64,000 nucleotides of DNA from Flagellimonas meridianipacifica (GTDB lineage: Bacteria; Bacteroidota; Bacteroidia; Flavobacteriales; Flavobacteriaceae). Shown here one piece after another: positions 1 to 7,571 of the stretch. The stretch lies in contig NZ_PVYX01000002.1 in the NCBI RefSeq assembly GCF_003001695.1, positions 806,001 through 870,000 on the forward strand. Reading direction: 5' to 3'. Within the stretch, counting starts at the first letter, position 1, and the number at the start of each line of letters is the position of its first letter. A program made the translations under genes and the position numbers. The notes under the pieces are model-generated. The model was not told the origin of the DNA, made no database searches, and saw only the letters and a list, made by a program, of their open reading frames with translations.

Positions 1-1
1 C

Positions 2-1561
2 TGGGACCGGGTTTTTGTGCTATATGATGCCATTCAGTTGGGCATACCATTAAAGACCATTCACGATATTACCAAAATAGATATGTGGTTCCTAAAACAA
101 TACGAGGAATTACACTACTTGGAGAAGGAAATATCTAAATATACTGTTGAAACCCTTTCCAAATCGCTATTACTTGAAGCCAAGCAAAAGGGATTTGCAG
201 ATAGACAAATTGCACATATGCTGGATTGCTATGAAAGTGAGGTGCATAAGAAAAGAACGAATCTGGGGATAAATAGAGTATACAAATTGGTGGATACTTG
301 TGCTGCTGAATTTAAGGCGGTTACTCCTTACTATTATTCCACTTTTGAAGAAGAGATAGAAAGACCGGACGGAACACGATATGTTGCCAATGATAGCGAG
401 GTGACCGACCGTAAGAAAATTGTAGTGTTGGGTTCAGGACCCAATAGAATAGGGCAGGGGATTGAGTTCGATTATTGCTGTGTTCACGGAGTTTTGGCCG
501 CGGCTGAATGTGGTTACGAGACCATTATGATCAATTGTAACCCGGAAACGGTATCCACGGACTTTGATACTGCTGACAAACTATATTTTGAACCGGTTTT
601 CTGGGAACACATTTACGATATCATCCTTCATGAAAAACCAGAAGGGGTTATTGTTCAATTGGGTGGACAGACAGCATTGAAACTTGCTGAAAAATTGGAT
701 AAGTATGGCATCAATATCATAGGGACCAGTTTTAAGTCTTTGGATTTAGCAGAGGATAGGGGGAGTTTCTCTACACTTCTAAAGGAAAATAACATTCCAT
801 ATCCCAGGTTTGGAGTAGCCGAAACTGCTGATGAGGCCTTGGAATTGGCGGAGGAATTGAATTTCCCGCTCTTGGTAAGACCTTCTTATGTATTAGGTGG
901 CCAAGGGATGAAGATTGTCATTAATAAGGAAGAATTGGAAGCGCATGTTGTAGATTTATTGCGTAAGATTCCAAACAACAAGTTATTGTTGGACCATTAT
1001 TTGGATGGGGCTATTGAAGCAGAGGCCGATGCTATTTGTGATGGGGACGAAGTGAAGATTATTGGTATTATGGAGCACATAGAACCTTGTGGAATCCACT
1101 CAGGGGACTCCAATGCCACTTTACCCCCGTTCAACTTAGGCGAATTTGTAATGCAACAGATTAAGGACCATACGCATAAAATCGCTTTGGCCCTCAATAC
1201 TGTGGGATTGATAAACATCCAATTTGCTGTAAAAGATGATACGGTTTACATAATTGAGGCAAATCCAAGAGCCTCCAGAACGGTTCCTTTTATTGCAAAG
1301 GCATATGGTGAACCTTACGTGAACTTCGCCACAAAAGTGATGTTGGGTGAAAAGAAAATCAAGGATTTTGATTTCAATCCACACCTGGAAGGTTACGCCA
1401 TTAAACAACCTGTATTCTCTTTCAACAAATTCCCAAATGTGAATAAAAATCTGGGACCTGAGATGAAGAGCACAGGGGAAAGCATTCTCTTTATTGACAG
1501 CTTAAAAGACGACGATTTCTATAATCTGTATTCAAGAAGGAAAATGTACTTGAGTAAATAG
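2..1561 (+). CDS. carB: Carbamoyl-phosphate synthase large subunit, C-terminal part (5' end outside window)
   Basis: This is the C-terminal half of CarB, which makes carbamoyl phosphate from bicarbonate, ammonia and two ATP for pyrimidine and arginine synthesis. The frame is open from base 2, so the gene begins upstream of the window. Visible motifs are GSGPNRIGQGIEFDYC, QLGGQTALKLAEKL, VRPSYVLGGQGMKIV and EANPRASRTVPF, which together form the second ATP-grasp (carbamate kinase) half. The protein ends soon after FNKFPNVNKNLGPEMKSTGE, where longer homologues such as E. coli CarB continue into the methylglyoxal-synthase-like allosteric domain of about 140 residues. That domain is absent here, which I recall as normal for Flavobacteriaceae. 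The gene converges on the next one with a 5-bp gap. Confidence 0.96.
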   Translation, partial: WDRVFVLYDAIQLGIPLKTIHDITKIDMWFLKQYEELHYLEKEISKYTVETLSKSLLLEAKQKGFADRQIAHMLDCYESEVHKKRTNLGINRVYKLVDTCAAEFKAVTPYYYSTFEEEIERPDGTRYVANDSEVTDRKKIVVLGSGPNRIGQGIEFDYCCVHGVLAAAECGYETIMINCNPETVSTDFDTADKLYFEPVFWEHIYDIILHEKPEGVIVQLGGQTALKLAEKLDKYGINIIGTSFKSLDLAEDRGSFSTLLKENNIPYPRFGVAETADEALELAEELNFPLLVRPSYVLGGQGMKIVINKEELEAHVVDLLRKIPNNKLLLDHYLDGAIEAEADAICDGDEVKIIGIMEHIEPCGIHSGDSNATLPPFNLGEFVMQQIKDHTHKIALALNTVGLINIQFAVKDDTVYIIEANPRASRTVPFIAKAYGEPYVNFATKVMLGEKKIKDFDFNPHLEGYAIKQPVFSFNKFPNVNKNLGPEMKSTGESILFIDSLKDDDFYNLYSRRKMYLSK

Positions 1562-1566
1562 CTCGC

Positions 1567-2400
1567 TTAACTTAGTCTGGGTAACCACATGCCCATGGTA
1601 GCAGCAAATGTACCTACAATTGTTATCAAGGTACATAGCAGAATAATAAGGGCAGTGGCAATTTGCATACTAGGTTTTTTCGTTTTCTTGGAGCGAATAT
1701 ACATCTCGGCGATGGCCAAGGGAATCAAATATTGACCAAATCCTAAGAAAACTAGAAATGGGCCTCTGAAGGTTACGGGGTCAAAACCTACTGGACCATT
1801 GTTTACCAAAAGCCAAAACATAAGCCCAATTCTAAAAAACCACACACCACCCATCGCAAGAAATAATCGTAGTACCCATTCACTATGCGATACAAAGTTT
1901 TTTTGGAGGGCCCGTTTTATGGCCAAATAAGCAAAAAGTAGGATTAATACGCCATTGAGACTTACACTTATGTCTCCAACAATACCACTTATAGTGCCTT
2001 TGGAAATTACCATGTAAATTCCACTTAAACTTATTAGAAAAGCGGAACCTATGTATACTCGTCCGCTAAATCTATGAAAGCGGGGAGCCCACTTTCTGAT
2101 TTTTGTACTGAACTGAAGTGGCCCACCTACCATGACCACAACTGCAAATAGGAGATGAATTGCTACGGCCAGGTTACCCATAGTTTCCCCCTCTACATAA
2201 CCATGGGGAAGAACCCGATTCCATTTCATAAAGTCTCTATCCATGGCAGCACCGCCATAATAGGCCGCCACGTAGGTGGCAAACATCCATTGACCTAAAA
2301 CAGTGATTAAAAACCACAAAGTTGCCGAGGTTTTAAGCGCACGTGGATAAAAACTTTTCTTGAATAAATCACTTGCAAGGATTTCTGTTTTTGATAACAT
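1567..2400 (-). CDS. DUF2306 family integral membrane protein
   Basis: Membrane protein of 277 residues with about seven hydrophobic segments, starting near residue 27 (ATLWFLITVLGQWMFATYV). Conserved-looking histidines lie in AIHLLFAVVVMVGG, RFHRFSGRVYIG and VSHSEWVLR, a pattern typical of DUF2306 (YozB-like) proteins whose function is unknown. It is the last gene of a minus-strand run that begins with an ABC transporter at 6,027. It has its own leader copy (see 2398-2457), shared with the two genes before it. The start is the ATG at 2400, directly joined to that leader. The family assignment is from recognition of the pattern; the role is unknown. Confidence 0.8.
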   Translation of the reverse strand: MLSKTEILASDLFKKSFYPRALKTSATLWFLITVLGQWMFATYVAAYYGGAAMDRDFMKWNRVLPHGYVEGETMGNLAVAIHLLFAVVVMVGGPLQFSTKIRKWAPRFHRFSGRVYIGSAFLISLSGIYMVISKGTISGIVGDISVSLNGVLILLFAYLAIKRALQKNFVSHSEWVLRLFLAMGGVWFFRIGLMFWLLVNNGPVGFDPVTFRGPFLVFLGFGQYLIPLAIAEMYIRSKKTKKPSMQIATALIILLCTLITIVGTFAATMGMWLPRLS

Positions 2401-2457
2401 GATTGTTCGTTTTTTGATTGATGAATGATGATTGAATGATGATTGATTGATGAATAT
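2398..2457 (-). repeat. Leader repeat copy 1 (start codon plus ATCATCA-type repeats)
   Basis: On the plus strand this reads CATGATTGTTCGTTTTTTGA followed by degenerate TGATTGAT/GAATGATG units. It contains the start codon of the DUF2306 gene and is identical over 20 bases to copies at 3148 and 3469. Confidence 0.8.
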
Positions 2458-2472
2458 GTCTTGGGCGAACCG

Positions 2473-3150
2473 CTAACGTCCAATCGAAATTTCATTGAAC
2501 CCCTTGGCTATAAGCCACCCAATTAATAGTAATAGGTGTACGCCGTTTTGACCAAAAAAAGCGAAATGTATTTGTTGATTGAAAATGGCCAACCAGCAAG
2601 CCACAAATACAATTGAAATGGCTATAAGCCCCCATACGGAAAGTAATCTTGGGATTAATTTGGTCCTGAAGAAAACATAGTACAAGGACCACATGGCCAC
2701 AGCAAAAAGCATTATTGAAAAATAATGGATCCAGAAATATTCTTCCACTTTCAAAGTGCCAAGCGCAACAAGCGTATTCTCTTCAAGCTCTGGTTGGTTG
2801 GAAAAGACTTCCGCAATGGACAAGAAGGACAGCTCCGAAACAATTCCAAAAACAACAATGGCGAAATGTAAAGTCCAAATTCCAAAAAACCAATAAGCGA
2901 AACCACTTCGAAATTGTTTGATAACGGGAACTAAAAAAATGGCAAGAGCAAGCCATATTCCACTAACAAGAATGTCGAGAAAAACGGAGATGCGTATTTG
3001 AAGATCATTTTCAAAGGCATGTTCCAAAAGACCGGGGGACCACCCCATGGAATAAGAAAAGCTTCTAAGATTCAATGCAGGTATACCTAGTGCCACTATG
3101 GCAAATAACAGGATTCCTGCAGTTCGACCTATTTTGATGTTTGATTGCAT
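2473..3150 (-). CDS. DUF4386-like integral membrane protein
   Basis: Membrane protein of 225 residues from the ATG at 3150 (start MQSNIKIG). A longer reading from 3198 would translate the leader repeat, so I chose 3150. Hydrophobic helices include GILLFAIVALGIPAL near the N terminus, then a loop with SFSYSMGWSPGLLEHAF, a run of helices in the middle (FAYWFFGIWTLHFAIVVFGI) and GVHLLLLIGWLIAKGF at the C terminus. The layout resembles DUF4386 proteins, which have no known function. It is the second-last gene of the minus-strand run and carries the shared leader. Nothing in the sequence points to a substrate. Confidence 0.7.
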   Translation of the reverse strand: MQSNIKIGRTAGILLFAIVALGIPALNLRSFSYSMGWSPGLLEHAFENDLQIRISVFLDILVSGIWLALAIFLVPVIKQFRSGFAYWFFGIWTLHFAIVVFGIVSELSFLSIAEVFSNQPELEENTLVALGTLKVEEYFWIHYFSIMLFAVAMWSLYYVFFRTKLIPRLLSVWGLIAISIVFVACWLAIFNQQIHFAFFGQNGVHLLLLIGWLIAKGFNEISIGR

Positions 3151-3182
3151 GATTGTTCGTTTTTTGATTGATGATTGATGAA
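3148..3182 (-). repeat. Leader repeat copy 2
   Basis: Same 20-base block (CATGATTGTTCGTTTTTTGA on the plus strand) as at 2398 and 3469, followed by a shorter TGATTGATGATTGATGAA tract. It supports 3150 as the true start of the gene downstream. Confidence 0.8.
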
Positions 3183-3204
3183 TTTTGGATAAGCGCAAAA
3201 GGAA

Positions 3205-3471
3205 CTACAGCTTCATAATTTCATTTTGGGTAGTATCAAATTGCTCTAAGTGCTTAATTGCTCGAATCCCTTTATTCCAGTTATTGGAGATAAGGTCGAA
3301 TGCCTTCAGGGTTTCCCGCTTAGCTTTAAGCATGTCTTTTGAGTTAGACTGGATATCGCTGGATTCGGCATGAAGAAATAGTATAAATAATACGACCCAT
3401 ACGGGGAATGTTGCCCTTTTAGCTTTTCCCACGGCTCTTAGGCCGGATAAAATTGTGATTACATGTTTCAT
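3205..3471 (-). CDS. Small protein with one N-terminal membrane helix
   Basis: Protein of 88 residues. A hydrophobic segment near residues 22-37 (TFPVWVVLFILFLHA) could be an anchor or an uncleaved signal. The remainder is a charged, helical-looking tail (KAKRETLKAFDLISNNW). I do not recognise a family. It lies in the minus-strand run between the DUF2807-like protein and the DUF4386-like protein, with the shared leader at its start codon. That conserved leader is the main support for it being a real gene. Confidence 0.6.
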   Translation of the reverse strand: MKHVITILSGLRAVGKAKRATFPVWVVLFILFLHAESSDIQSNSKDMLKAKRETLKAFDLISNNWNKGIRAIKHLEQFDTTQNEIMKL

Positions 3472-3516
3472 GATTGTTCGTTTTTTGAATGATGATTGAT
3501 GATTGATTGATGAATA
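3469..3516 (-). repeat. Leader repeat copy 3
   Basis: Third copy of the 20-base block, directly at the start codon of the 88-residue protein, followed by a longer GATGATTGATGATTGATTGA tract. The three copies differ only in the number and order of the ATCA/ATCATCA units. Confidence 0.8.
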
Positions 3517-3525
3517 AATGGCTGA

Positions 3526-4083
3526 TTACTCTTTTTGTGGGTTAACGATTTCAATGTTCTTTATATCACCGCTTATATCCACAGTCCCGTCTGACGAGTT
3601 ACTGTAGAACATATGTTCAAATTGAAGTTGTAGCTGCGCTGAACTATGACCTCTTAGCGCTAAATGTAATTCCTCACCCACAATAACCTTTTTGGATACT
3701 ACAAGACTGTGCCCATCTAGTTTTAGATGATGAAGTGACTTAAGTTTTATATTGACGACTACACTATCTCTTTTCCTAACGTTCTTTGGAGTCTCTATTA
3801 GCAGAGTGTCGTTTAGAACAGACGTCTTTACCGAATCGATTAGATAATTTGGAGCTTCGACCTGAATCTTATGCAAACTGTCCTGTTCCAGAATTATTCT
3901 CAAAGGCGCATTGGTTTTAATACCCTTAAATGAAACTGAAGTTCGGTCTTGGCTCAGTCTAATCGCAGAGGTCTTTTTTCTGTTGTTTTCTTTTGCATAA
4001 TGATGCGTGGTCAGCTGAAATGCTAGCGTGAAAAATACTATGGCAACTAATGCACCAAGAAGAATTAGATTACTCTTTTTCAT
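3526..4083 (-). CDS. DUF2807-like (GIN domain) exported protein
   Basis: Protein of 185 residues with an N-terminal hydrophobic segment (NLILLGALVAIVFFTLAFQL). A beta-rich repeat-like body follows (APLRIILEQDSLHKIQVEAP, DTLLIETPKNV, HHLKLDGHSLVVSKKVIVGE), typical of the GIN/DUF2807 head domain found as small cell-envelope proteins in Bacteroidetes. It overlaps the GntR regulator gene upstream by 14 bp, so the two are probably co-translated. The regulator-transporter-DUF2807 arrangement suggests an envelope-stress role, which is inference. A shorter single domain than usual may be why the match is only approximate. Confidence 0.6.
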   Translation of the reverse strand: MKKSNLILLGALVAIVFFTLAFQLTTHHYAKENNRKKTSAIRLSQDRTSVSFKGIKTNAPLRIILEQDSLHKIQVEAPNYLIDSVKTSVLNDTLLIETPKNVRKRDSVVVNIKLKSLHHLKLDGHSLVVSKKVIVGEELHLALRGHSSAQLQLQFEHMFYSNSSDGTVDISGDIKNIEIVNPQKE

Positions 4084-4438
4084 TTTTTTCTTGGTTAAAT
4101 GCGTTAATCAACTCTTCCAACGGAATGTTCATCATGTTCATTTTTTTGAAAACATCCGGTAGAGTGTGTTCCATGAATTCTTTACGTTTTATTTCCATAA
4201 CTTTTGAAAATCCTTTCTTCGCTACAAAATATCCAATTCCCCTTTTATTATATATTACCTCAAGGTCCTGTAAGTGGTTAAAGGCACGAATCGCCGTATT
4301 TGGATTTACCTCAACCAACATAGCTATTTCTCGAACTGAAGGGATTCGCTCTTCCTCCTTCCAGCGTTTTTCAAGAATGTTTTCATAAAAAACCTCGGCA
4401 ATCTGTAGATAAATGGGCTTACTATTGTCAAAATCCAT
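4070..4438 (-). CDS. GntR family transcriptional regulator, YtrA type
   Basis: Regulator of 122 residues. An N-terminal winged helix-turn-helix spans about residues 10-75 (IPSVREIAMLVEVNPNTAIR, then GIGYFVAKKG), followed only by a short helical tail (KRKEFMEHTLPDVFKKM). The missing effector domain and the length fit the YtrA subfamily, which usually represses a linked ABC transporter. Here it is the third gene of the operon, 2 bp after the permease, rather than the first. The palindrome at 6031-6054 is its likely operator, giving autorepression of the whole run. The inducing signal is unknown. Confidence 0.88.
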   Translation of the reverse strand: MDFDNSKPIYLQIAEVFYENILEKRWKEEERIPSVREIAMLVEVNPNTAIRAFNHLQDLEVIYNKRGIGYFVAKKGFSKVMEIKRKEFMEHTLPDVFKKMNMMNIPLEELINAFNQEKNEKE

Positions 4439-4440
4439 TT

Positions 4441-5193
4441 CTACACCTCCTTTTCCTTTATTTTATAATAGGCCACCAAGAGCATTAAGGGGCCAAAAAT
4501 TAGACCGTAGAACCATCTTCCAAATAGAGAGAAGTCTTTGCTGGCCTTATCAAAGGCAAGCGAACCTGTGGATTCTCCTGAGAAAATCCCAAAATCGTGG
4601 TTCAATAGTCCAAAACATATAAAATTGAAAATCAGAAATCCAATAAATAGAACTCCCAAGACCAATAGTGTCTTACCTATTCGGTTTTTGGTAAAACTCA
4701 ATGCACCAACTAAGAAAATAGGCTGAACGAAAAAATACAGAAATACCACATTCCAATAATTCGTGGAAAATAAGGAGGTTATGGTAAAGTCCGCTCGGAA
4801 AATAATCGTTCCCACTATCATAGCGAACATACCTACCGTAATTGCCAACAAGGAAAAGCCCAAAGTGTACAACAGATACGCATTGAGCCATTTAGCTGTT
4901 ATACGTTCTTGAGTTGATACAGGTAACGAAAGATAGGTATGATTCAATTTTGGGTTCTGGAATTCACGGCATATGGCATAAGTGTATAAAACCCCTAAAG
5001 GGAAATAACACAACGAAAAACAACCGAAAAATTCATCAGCCGATAGTTTTTTGTCCCATGCCATGTTGAAAAGACAGAATAAGAAAAGTAAAATGCTGGA
5101 TACCAACAATCCGGTGACAATGCTTCCCTTTAAAAGGGTAACATCCCTTTTAATGAATTGTACGATTCGTGAAATATCAAATTCCTTGGCCAT
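4441..5193 (-). CDS. ABC transporter permease-like membrane protein
   Basis: Membrane protein of 250 residues with about six hydrophobic helices, for example GSIVTGLLVSSILLFLFCLF and TLLVLGVLFIGFLIFNFICF, and a final FYGLIFGPLMLLVAYY. The pattern matches ABC-2-like permeases paired with YtrA-type regulators. It begins 3 bp after the ATPase stop and ends 2 bp before the GntR gene, so the three proteins form one unit. As a half-size permease it probably works as a dimer with the ATPase at 5197-6027. The substrate cannot be read from the sequence. Confidence 0.75.
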   Translation of the reverse strand: MAKEFDISRIVQFIKRDVTLLKGSIVTGLLVSSILLFLFCLFNMAWDKKLSADEFFGCFSLCYFPLGVLYTYAICREFQNPKLNHTYLSLPVSTQERITAKWLNAYLLYTLGFSLLAITVGMFAMIVGTIIFRADFTITSLFSTNYWNVVFLYFFVQPIFLVGALSFTKNRIGKTLLVLGVLFIGFLIFNFICFGLLNHDFGIFSGESTGSLAFDKASKDFSLFGRWFYGLIFGPLMLLVAYYKIKEKEV

Positions 5194-5196
5194 TAT

Positions 5197-6027
5197 CTAG
5201 TTCTTTAAAATGGAATTGATTTTTTCCGGATTCGAGAGAACTCCGTTAAATAGCAACTCTAAATCCACTTCACTTTCTTCTTGGAATTCTCGGTTCAAAA
5301 TGACCCTGCCACCGAAGGTGGATTCAGAAAAAAGAACTTCCGATTCATTTTCTTTTGAAGGTCGTCCGAACCAAAGTGCATCAGAAACAGTTGATAGGGA
5401 CTGATTGAAAATGACCTGGGCATTATCTAAAATGACCATATGGTCAATCAAGCTATGAAGGTCCCTTACTTGATGGGTCGAAATGATTATGCACTTATCT
5501 TCGTTGATTGAGGAAGCCAATATTTTTCTAAACTGACTTTTGGAAGGAATATCCAAACCGTTGGTTGGCTCATCCAAAAGTAGGAGGGGAGTATTGGTGG
5601 CAAGTCCAAACGCAATCAACACTTTTTTCTTTTGACCAAATGATAGTTTTGATATATCCTGTTTTCGGTATAGTCTAAATTCCTCAATAAGAGTATAAAA
5701 ATGCTCTCTGGAAAAATTGGGATAAAAAACAGAGTTGATTTTTTCAAAAGTATAGATGGGTAGAGCAGGTAGCTCAAAGTCTTCCGGAATAAAGAATAAA
5801 TCTTTCAGAGTTTGTACACTTCTTGCATGGGTCGATTCACCAAATAAAGTGCAATACCCAAACTCTGGTGTTAGCAGTCCACATACTAATTTCATCAAAG
5901 TACTTTTCCCTTCACCATTTTTTCCAAACAGGCCATAAATGTTTCCTGAGCCAAAGTTTAAATCCACCGATTTAAGGATTGGACGGCTTTTAGGATAATT
6001 AAATTGAAGTTGTTTACAGTTTAACAT
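5197..6027 (-). CDS. ABC transporter ATP-binding protein
   Basis: ATPase of 276 residues. The Walker A motif is GLFGKNGEGKSTL (K41), the signature motif is LSFGQKKK (an unusual F-G-Q-K form of LSGGQ), Walker B with the catalytic glutamate is LLLLDEPTNGLD, and the switch histidine is in IISTHQV. It is the first gene of the minus-strand operon and the partner of the permease that follows 3 bp later. Its start codon lies only 3 bp from the palindromic operator at 6031-6054, so the transcript has a very short leader and no Shine-Dalgarno sequence. Confidence 0.9.
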   Translation of the reverse strand: MLNCKQLQFNYPKSRPILKSVDLNFGSGNIYGLFGKNGEGKSTLMKLVCGLLTPEFGYCTLFGESTHARSVQTLKDLFFIPEDFELPALPIYTFEKINSVFYPNFSREHFYTLIEEFRLYRKQDISKLSFGQKKKVLIAFGLATNTPLLLLDEPTNGLDIPSKSQFRKILASSINEDKCIIISTHQVRDLHSLIDHMVILDNAQVIFNQSLSTVSDALWFGRPSKENESEVLFSESTFGGRVILNREFQEESEVDLELLFNGVLSNPEKINSILKN

Positions 6028-6030
6028 TAT

Positions 6031-6054
6031 AGTGTATTAGTTAACTAGAACACT
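6031..6054. promoter_or_regulatory. Palindromic operator of the YtrA-type GntR regulator
   Basis: A 24-bp near-perfect palindrome with outer arms AGTGT and ACACT and a perfect central TAGTTAACTA. Twenty of 24 positions are symmetric. It occupies the expected transcription start and the few bases before the ATPase start codon, so a bound repressor would block initiation. The outer arms recall the AGTGTA...TACACT site I remember for B. subtilis YtrA. Confidence 0.7.
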
Positions 6055-6055
6055 A

Positions 6056-6085
6056 CAAATGTACAAATTAAATTATATTCTCCAA
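6056..6085 (-). promoter_or_regulatory. Flavobacterial-type promoter of the ABC/GntR operon
   Basis: On the minus strand TTG (6085-6083), 19 bases, then TACATTTG (6063-6056), an exact fit to the Bacteroidetes TTG-N17/23-TAnnTTTG consensus. The -7 box ends 1 bp before the palindromic operator. Confidence 0.75.
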
Positions 6086-6124
6086 ATTTTTTTGGTACAA
6101 GATGGTTGAATATGGTATTTGGAT

Positions 6125-7417
6125 TTAAGGACTTTCAGTTATTTTATGAAACAAGACCGATTCTTGCTTTGGTAAATTCTTCAAAAAACAATTGGCTATT
6201 TTTCTCACCTCCTTGGCAAAATCGCCAAAGTGTTCTGCACGAGCATTGATTGATGCGTCTACGACTAAACCATATTCAGGAAATAATACCAGAAAATTCA
6301 TGGAACCCTTGCTCACACCACCATGGTGAACCATCCAAATGGGTTTTCCATCTATTAGGGATTCGTTTTCGTATTTGAGCCATGAACGCCATCCCAGAGC
6401 ATATTCTTGTTTGTTAACCTTTCCGTTCGAAAGCCTAACGGGTGTCCAAAATTCCTTTTTGGTTTCCATGGATAAAAAAGTGCTGTCTGCGAGCCATGCG
6501 TTTCCCATCTTGACCAAGTCGGTAGGAGTGGAAATAAATCCGCCACCAGCCCATTTGTAGCTGAGGTTAACATCGTGCCGTATGCCCATAGTACGGTATT
6601 CCCGATAGTAACCATCCAAGGTTTCATAAAAAGTGGCCAAGTGCTTTGTTTTGGGTTGGGCATGGTCACCATAGGTGCTCTCCATTTTTAAAGTATCAAA
6701 GAGGTGCACCTGCATATATTCTAAAAAGGGTTGACCTGCAGCTTGCTCAAGAACAACGCTGGAGAGGTTGATGTCGAAAGTGGAATAGGCAAAGTCCGAG
6801 CCTGGTTTATATAATAGAGGATATCGGTCAAAGACCTTTAAGCCTTCAGAAGCCGAATTGAATTGGTTACAATTGCAAAGGGTATATCTTCCCGATGCCA
6901 AACCAAAATCTTCGTAGTTTCCAACACCTGCGGTATGACTTAGCAATTGCCTAAGTGTAAAATCCCATTTTTTGCGTGTCCAGTTCGTAATGGTGTCGCC
7001 AATTATTGCGTCGAGTTTTAACCGGTCTTTATCCACCAATTTGGCTATACCAGTAGCTGTAATTGCTTTTGAAGTACTGCCCACCCGGTATTGGGTTAAA
7101 GTGGTTGCTGCAATAGGCTCTTCCACATTCGCATACCCTTCTGCAGCCGACCAAACTAACTTACCATTATGACCAACCGCTATAGAAAAGGAGGGAACAT
7201 CAAGTCTTTTGCTTACTCCATGCAGATGTTTTTTTGCCTGTTGAATCGAGTTCTGATATTCCGGATTCGAAACTTCTTCCGTGATTGGGAATTGTGCTTC
7301 AGGAAACCGGGTGAAGGTACTGTAATAGTAAATGCTCCAAGCGAGCCACAAAATGAACAGTGTTCCAAATACTCGCAATATCCTGCGAGAGAATTTGGTG
7401 AGTTTTAATTTTTTCAT
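6125..7417 (-). CDS. Serine hydrolase, beta-lactamase/class C (PF00144) family, membrane-anchored
   Basis: Enzyme of 430 residues. An N-terminal membrane anchor spans about residues 13-31 (ILRVFGTLFILWLAWSIYYY). The penicillin-binding fold follows: the nucleophile motif SxxK is S114-TS-K117 in YRVGSTSKAIT, the tyrosine motif lies in DFAYSTFD, and the third motif is the HHGGVSKGSMNF stretch. Such proteins are esterases or peptidases related to AmpC and are not reliable resistance genes. The gene is separate from the ABC operon, with about 100 bp between them that hold that operon's promoter. The substrate is unknown. Confidence 0.88.
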   Translation of the reverse strand: MKKLKLTKFSRRILRVFGTLFILWLAWSIYYYSTFTRFPEAQFPITEEVSNPEYQNSIQQAKKHLHGVSKRLDVPSFSIAVGHNGKLVWSAAEGYANVEEPIAATTLTQYRVGSTSKAITATGIAKLVDKDRLKLDAIIGDTITNWTRKKWDFTLRQLLSHTAGVGNYEDFGLASGRYTLCNCNQFNSASEGLKVFDRYPLLYKPGSDFAYSTFDINLSSVVLEQAAGQPFLEYMQVHLFDTLKMESTYGDHAQPKTKHLATFYETLDGYYREYRTMGIRHDVNLSYKWAGGGFISTPTDLVKMGNAWLADSTFLSMETKKEFWTPVRLSNGKVNKQEYALGWRSWLKYENESLIDGKPIWMVHHGGVSKGSMNFLVLFPEYGLVVDASINARAEHFGDFAKEVRKIANCFLKNLPKQESVLFHKITESP

Positions 7418-7571
7418 ACTCCAAATATGAAGCGTTCCATCTTTGCCAAATTGAAAAATAGACCGCTACTTCTTTGGTACCCCCATATGATTGTTTCGGG
7501 TGGTTTAATATGTTTCGTTAGCAATAAACCCGATTTCGACATCGGCAATTCGTGATTGGTCTACAAATGGG

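Noticed and set aside
6125-7417. The serine hydrolase as an antibiotic-resistance beta-lactamase
   Set aside because: The SxxK fold is shared by many esterases and peptidases. The membrane anchor and divergent motifs give no sign of a resistance role.
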